Part shown: piece after piece, positions 5,093-6,557 of the stretch
How the letters are laid out: every line of letters begins with the position of its first letter
How positions within the stretch are numbered: the first letter of the stretch is position 1
Source of the DNA: Chitinophaga pinensis
Lineage (GTDB): Bacteria; Bacteroidota; Bacteroidia; Flavobacteriales_D; Crocinitomicaceae
Assembly (NCBI GenBank): GCA_945870115.1
Contig: CAMBRH010000207.1
Span: 1 to 6,557, forward strand
Direction: 5' to 3'
Length of the DNA stretch: 6,557 bases
Notes under the pieces: generated by a model
What the model was told of the DNA's origin: nothing
The model's input: only the letters and a program-made list of their open reading frames with translations
The model's database searches: none
Translations under genes and position numbers: made by a program

Positions 5093-6226
5093 ATGAAAAT
5101 AGGTATCGTTTTATATCCAACTTACGGTGGAAGTGGAGTAGTGGCAACTGAATTAGGTAAGGCTTTGGCCGACAAAGGACATGAAGTTCATTTCGTGACA
5201 TATTCACAACCGGTTAGATTAGGTAGTTTTAGAAAAAATATATTTTACCACGAAGTTTCTGTAAGTGATTATCCCTTGTTTGAATTTCAACCTTATGAAA
5301 CGGTTTTGGCGAGTAAATTAGTTGACGTTGTGAAATACGAAAAATTAGATTTATTGCACGTTCATTATGCAATCCCTCATGCCTCAGCAGCTTATATGGC
5401 AAAACAAATTTTAAAGACGCAAGGAATTGAAATCCCATTTATCACAACGCTGCATGGAACAGATATAACTTTGGTTGGAAAAGATCAATCTTTCGAACCA
5501 GTAATTACCTTCTGTATCAATCAATCTGACGGTGTAACAGCAGTTTCTGAAAGTTTAAGAAAAGATACTTACAATCACTTTGGAACAGAAAGAGAAATTC
5601 ATGTTATTCCAAATTTTATTGACTCGTTGCCAGAAATTAAACCAATAGATTTGGAGGTTAGAAGAATGTATGCAAAAGATGAAGAAAAAATAATCACGCA
5701 TACATCAAATTTTAGAAAAGTAAAAAGAATTGAGGATGTTGTTTCTATTTTTCACAAAATAAATCTGGAAGTTCCAAGTAAATTATTGCTTGCAGGTGAT
5801 GGACCTGACAGAAGTTTGGCAGAAAGAATGGCTAGAGATTTAGAAATTTGTGAGAATGTAGTTTTTATTGGAAAAGTGAGGGATACAAGCCATGTATTAG
5901 AAATTAGTGACTTATTTTTATTGCCTTCTGAAACAGAAAGTTTTGGTTTGGCAGCTTTAGAAGCAATGGCAGTTGGAGTACCTGTAATCTCAACCAATAC
6001 AGGAGGAATTCCAGAGGTTAATATACATGGATATTCAGGGTTTTTATCCTATGTTGGAGACACAGAAGACATGGCCAAAAATGCCTTAATTTTACTAAAA
6101 GATGAAGAAAAATTAACCATTTTCAAACAAAATGCTTTGCAAAGAGCGAAAGATTTCAGTATCGACAAAGTGTTACCAAGGTACGAAGAGTTATATGAAT
6201 CAGTGTTGGTCAAGAAAGTTGTTTAA
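5093..6226 (+). CDS. bshA: N-acetyl-alpha-D-glucosaminyl L-malate synthase BshA
   Basis: BshA is the first enzyme of bacillithiol synthesis: it joins GlcNAc from UDP-GlcNAc to L-malate in the cytoplasm. Later steps (BshB deacetylase, BshC cysteine ligase) make the thiol cofactor. The product is 377 residues, equal to the Bacillus enzyme, and is a GT4-family GT-B glycosyltransferase. Visible motifs are the N-terminal loop PTYGGSGVVATELG (9-22), HVHYAIPHA (89-97), TTLHGTD (118-124), the SNFRKVKR linker (205-212), AGDGPDR (234-240), and the donor-site EX7E motif E282-SFGLAAL-E290 followed by GVPVISTNTGGIPE. The YPTYGGSG start and HYAIPHA separate BshA from other GT4 enzymes. No bshB or bshC is nearby, as is common where bsh genes are scattered. 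A strong terminator follows 34 nt after the stop. Confidence 0.97.
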   Translation: MKIGIVLYPTYGGSGVVATELGKALADKGHEVHFVTYSQPVRLGSFRKNIFYHEVSVSDYPLFEFQPYETVLASKLVDVVKYEKLDLLHVHYAIPHASAAYMAKQILKTQGIEIPFITTLHGTDITLVGKDQSFEPVITFCINQSDGVTAVSESLRKDTYNHFGTEREIHVIPNFIDSLPEIKPIDLEVRRMYAKDEEKIITHTSNFRKVKRIEDVVSIFHKINLEVPSKLLLAGDGPDRSLAERMARDLEICENVVFIGKVRDTSHVLEISDLFLLPSETESFGLAALEAMAVGVPVISTNTGGIPEVNIHGYSGFLSYVGDTEDMAKNALILLKDEEKLTIFKQNALQRAKDFSIDKVLPRYEELYESVLVKKVV

Positions 6227-6260
6227 AACGATAAATTAATAACAAAGAAAAGTAATAAAA

Positions 6261-6293
6261 AAAGTCCTGCAAACTAATATTTTGCAGGACTTT
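6261..6293 (+). terminator. Bidirectional terminator between bshA and the T9SS gene
   Basis: AAAGTCCTGCAAA (6261-6273) and TTTGCAGGACTTT (6281-6293) form a perfect 13-bp stem with a 7-nt loop. A-runs on the left and T-rich sequence on the right serve both strands. It lies between convergent genes and should end bshA on plus and the T9SS gene on minus. Confidence 0.85.
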
Positions 6294-6310
6294 ATAATTT
6301 TTAACGTTGT

Positions 6311-6358
6311 CTTCGAGAGCCTCAGTCAACAATAATCTGTTGTCTTAGGCACTCGAAG
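6311..6358. repeat. Imperfect palindrome of the CTTCGA-N4-CTCAG family
   Basis: The 21-nt arms 6311-6331 and 6338-6358 agree at 18 of 21 positions when one is reverse-complemented, around a 6-nt loop; the pairing can extend a few bases outward. Each arm starts CTTCGA-N4-CT(C/A)AG. It lies just past the stop codon of the T9SS gene, between it and the terminator, so it would be a 3'-UTR hairpin in that mRNA. The same core recurs inside that gene at 6433-6447. Confidence 0.75.
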
Positions 6359-6366
6359 TCAATATA

Positions 6367-6557
6367 TTACTGAACAACTACCTTTTTCGTAATCACTTCA
6401 TCATTAACAATTCCTGTCACAAAATAGACTCCCTTCGACAAGCTCAGGGCATCGCCATTATTAAATCCTTCAATTTTCGTTTCAAAATTATTCTCTTTTG
6501 AAATTTCAATTGTTCTAATCACTTGTCCTAATTCATTTACAATATTAAATGTACCTT
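6367..6557 (-). CDS. T9SS type A sorting domain of an exported protein (3' end only)
   Basis: The last 62 codons of a gene that runs off the right edge; the stop is TAA at 6367-6369. The translation matches a type IX secretion system C-terminal sorting domain. It reads GTFNIVNELGQVIRTIEISK, then a strand with NNFETKI, then GVYFVTGIVNDEVITKKVVVQ, with the conserved LGQ turn, the G-V-Y-F-V strand and the basic KKVVVQ end. Such domains guide proteins across the outer membrane and are removed when the cargo is released or anchored to A-LPS. The cargo itself is outside the window, so its function is unknown. Oddity: eight residues DALSLSKG (6430-6453) interrupt the usual FNNGVYFV strand entry. They are encoded by a REP-like repeat (see 6431-6450). 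Confidence 0.93.
   Translation of the reverse strand, partial: GTFNIVNELGQVIRTIEISKENNFETKIEGFNNGDALSLSKGVYFVTGIVNDEVITKKVVVQ
6431..6450. repeat. REP-like 20-mer inserted in frame in the T9SS domain
   Basis: CCCTTCGACAAGCTCAGGGC lies within the coding region of the sorting domain. It is a widespread intergenic repeat motif of Bacteroidota, from memory. On the coding strand it gives ALSLSKG. Taking out 24 nt (eight codons) restores a normal FNNGVYFV sequence, which suggests an in-frame insertion that was tolerated. It shares CTTCGA-N4-CTCAG with the hairpin at 6311-6358. Confidence 0.75.

Noticed and set aside
5752..5997. 81-residue minus-strand open frame
   Set aside because: It is antisense to the catalytic half of bshA, which is a clear full-length gene.

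Overview
The window looks like chromosomal DNA from a member of the Bacteroidota, most likely a Flavobacteriaceae species. It is very AT-rich. Start codons lack Shine-Dalgarno sequences and sit behind A-rich leaders. At least two divergent intergenic regions carry the Bacteroidota -7 box TAnnTTTG. The gene content also fits: a type IX secretion (T9SS) C-terminal sorting domain, a GIN-domain lipoprotein, a PagL-like barrel protein and the bacillithiol gene bshA. No tRNA, rRNA, CRISPR array or intact transposase gene was seen.

Layout. 1-499 holds no certain gene. It carries two strong terminator-type hairpins, a possible small membrane peptide or structured RNA (120-355), and an unusual pseudoknot-capable element (414-475) that also serves as terminator for the minus-strand pair. 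500-2315 (minus) is a two-gene operon: a PagL-like outer-membrane lipid A deacylase homologue followed 10 nt later by a GIN/DUF2807 lipoprotein. 2316-2510 is a divergent promoter region, of which 2396-2500 is a large imperfect inverted repeat ending 10 nt before mazG. 2511-3290 (plus) is mazG, the housecleaning NTP pyrophosphohydrolase. 3375-3607 is a MITE-like element with perfect terminal inverted repeats and internal palindromes. 3675-4103 (minus) is an unrecognised ORF with no ATG. 4191-4964 (plus) is a secreted protein with YwqK/MORN-2-like repeats. 5093-6226 (plus) is bshA, followed by a strong two-way terminator. 6367-6557 (minus) is the 3' end of a gene for a T9SS-exported protein, running off the window.

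The genes do not form one pathway. MazG and BshA are core housekeeping functions (nucleotide pool cleaning and low-molecular-weight thiol synthesis), and most of the rest are envelope or secreted proteins. I found no convincing new multi-gene system. The most interesting layer is the repeat content: a MITE-like element, a 41-nt-arm inverted repeat with 7-nt periodicity, and a family of CTTCGA-N4-CTCAG elements. One copy of that family lies in frame inside the T9SS sorting domain, and two more form a hairpin just beyond the same gene's stop codon.
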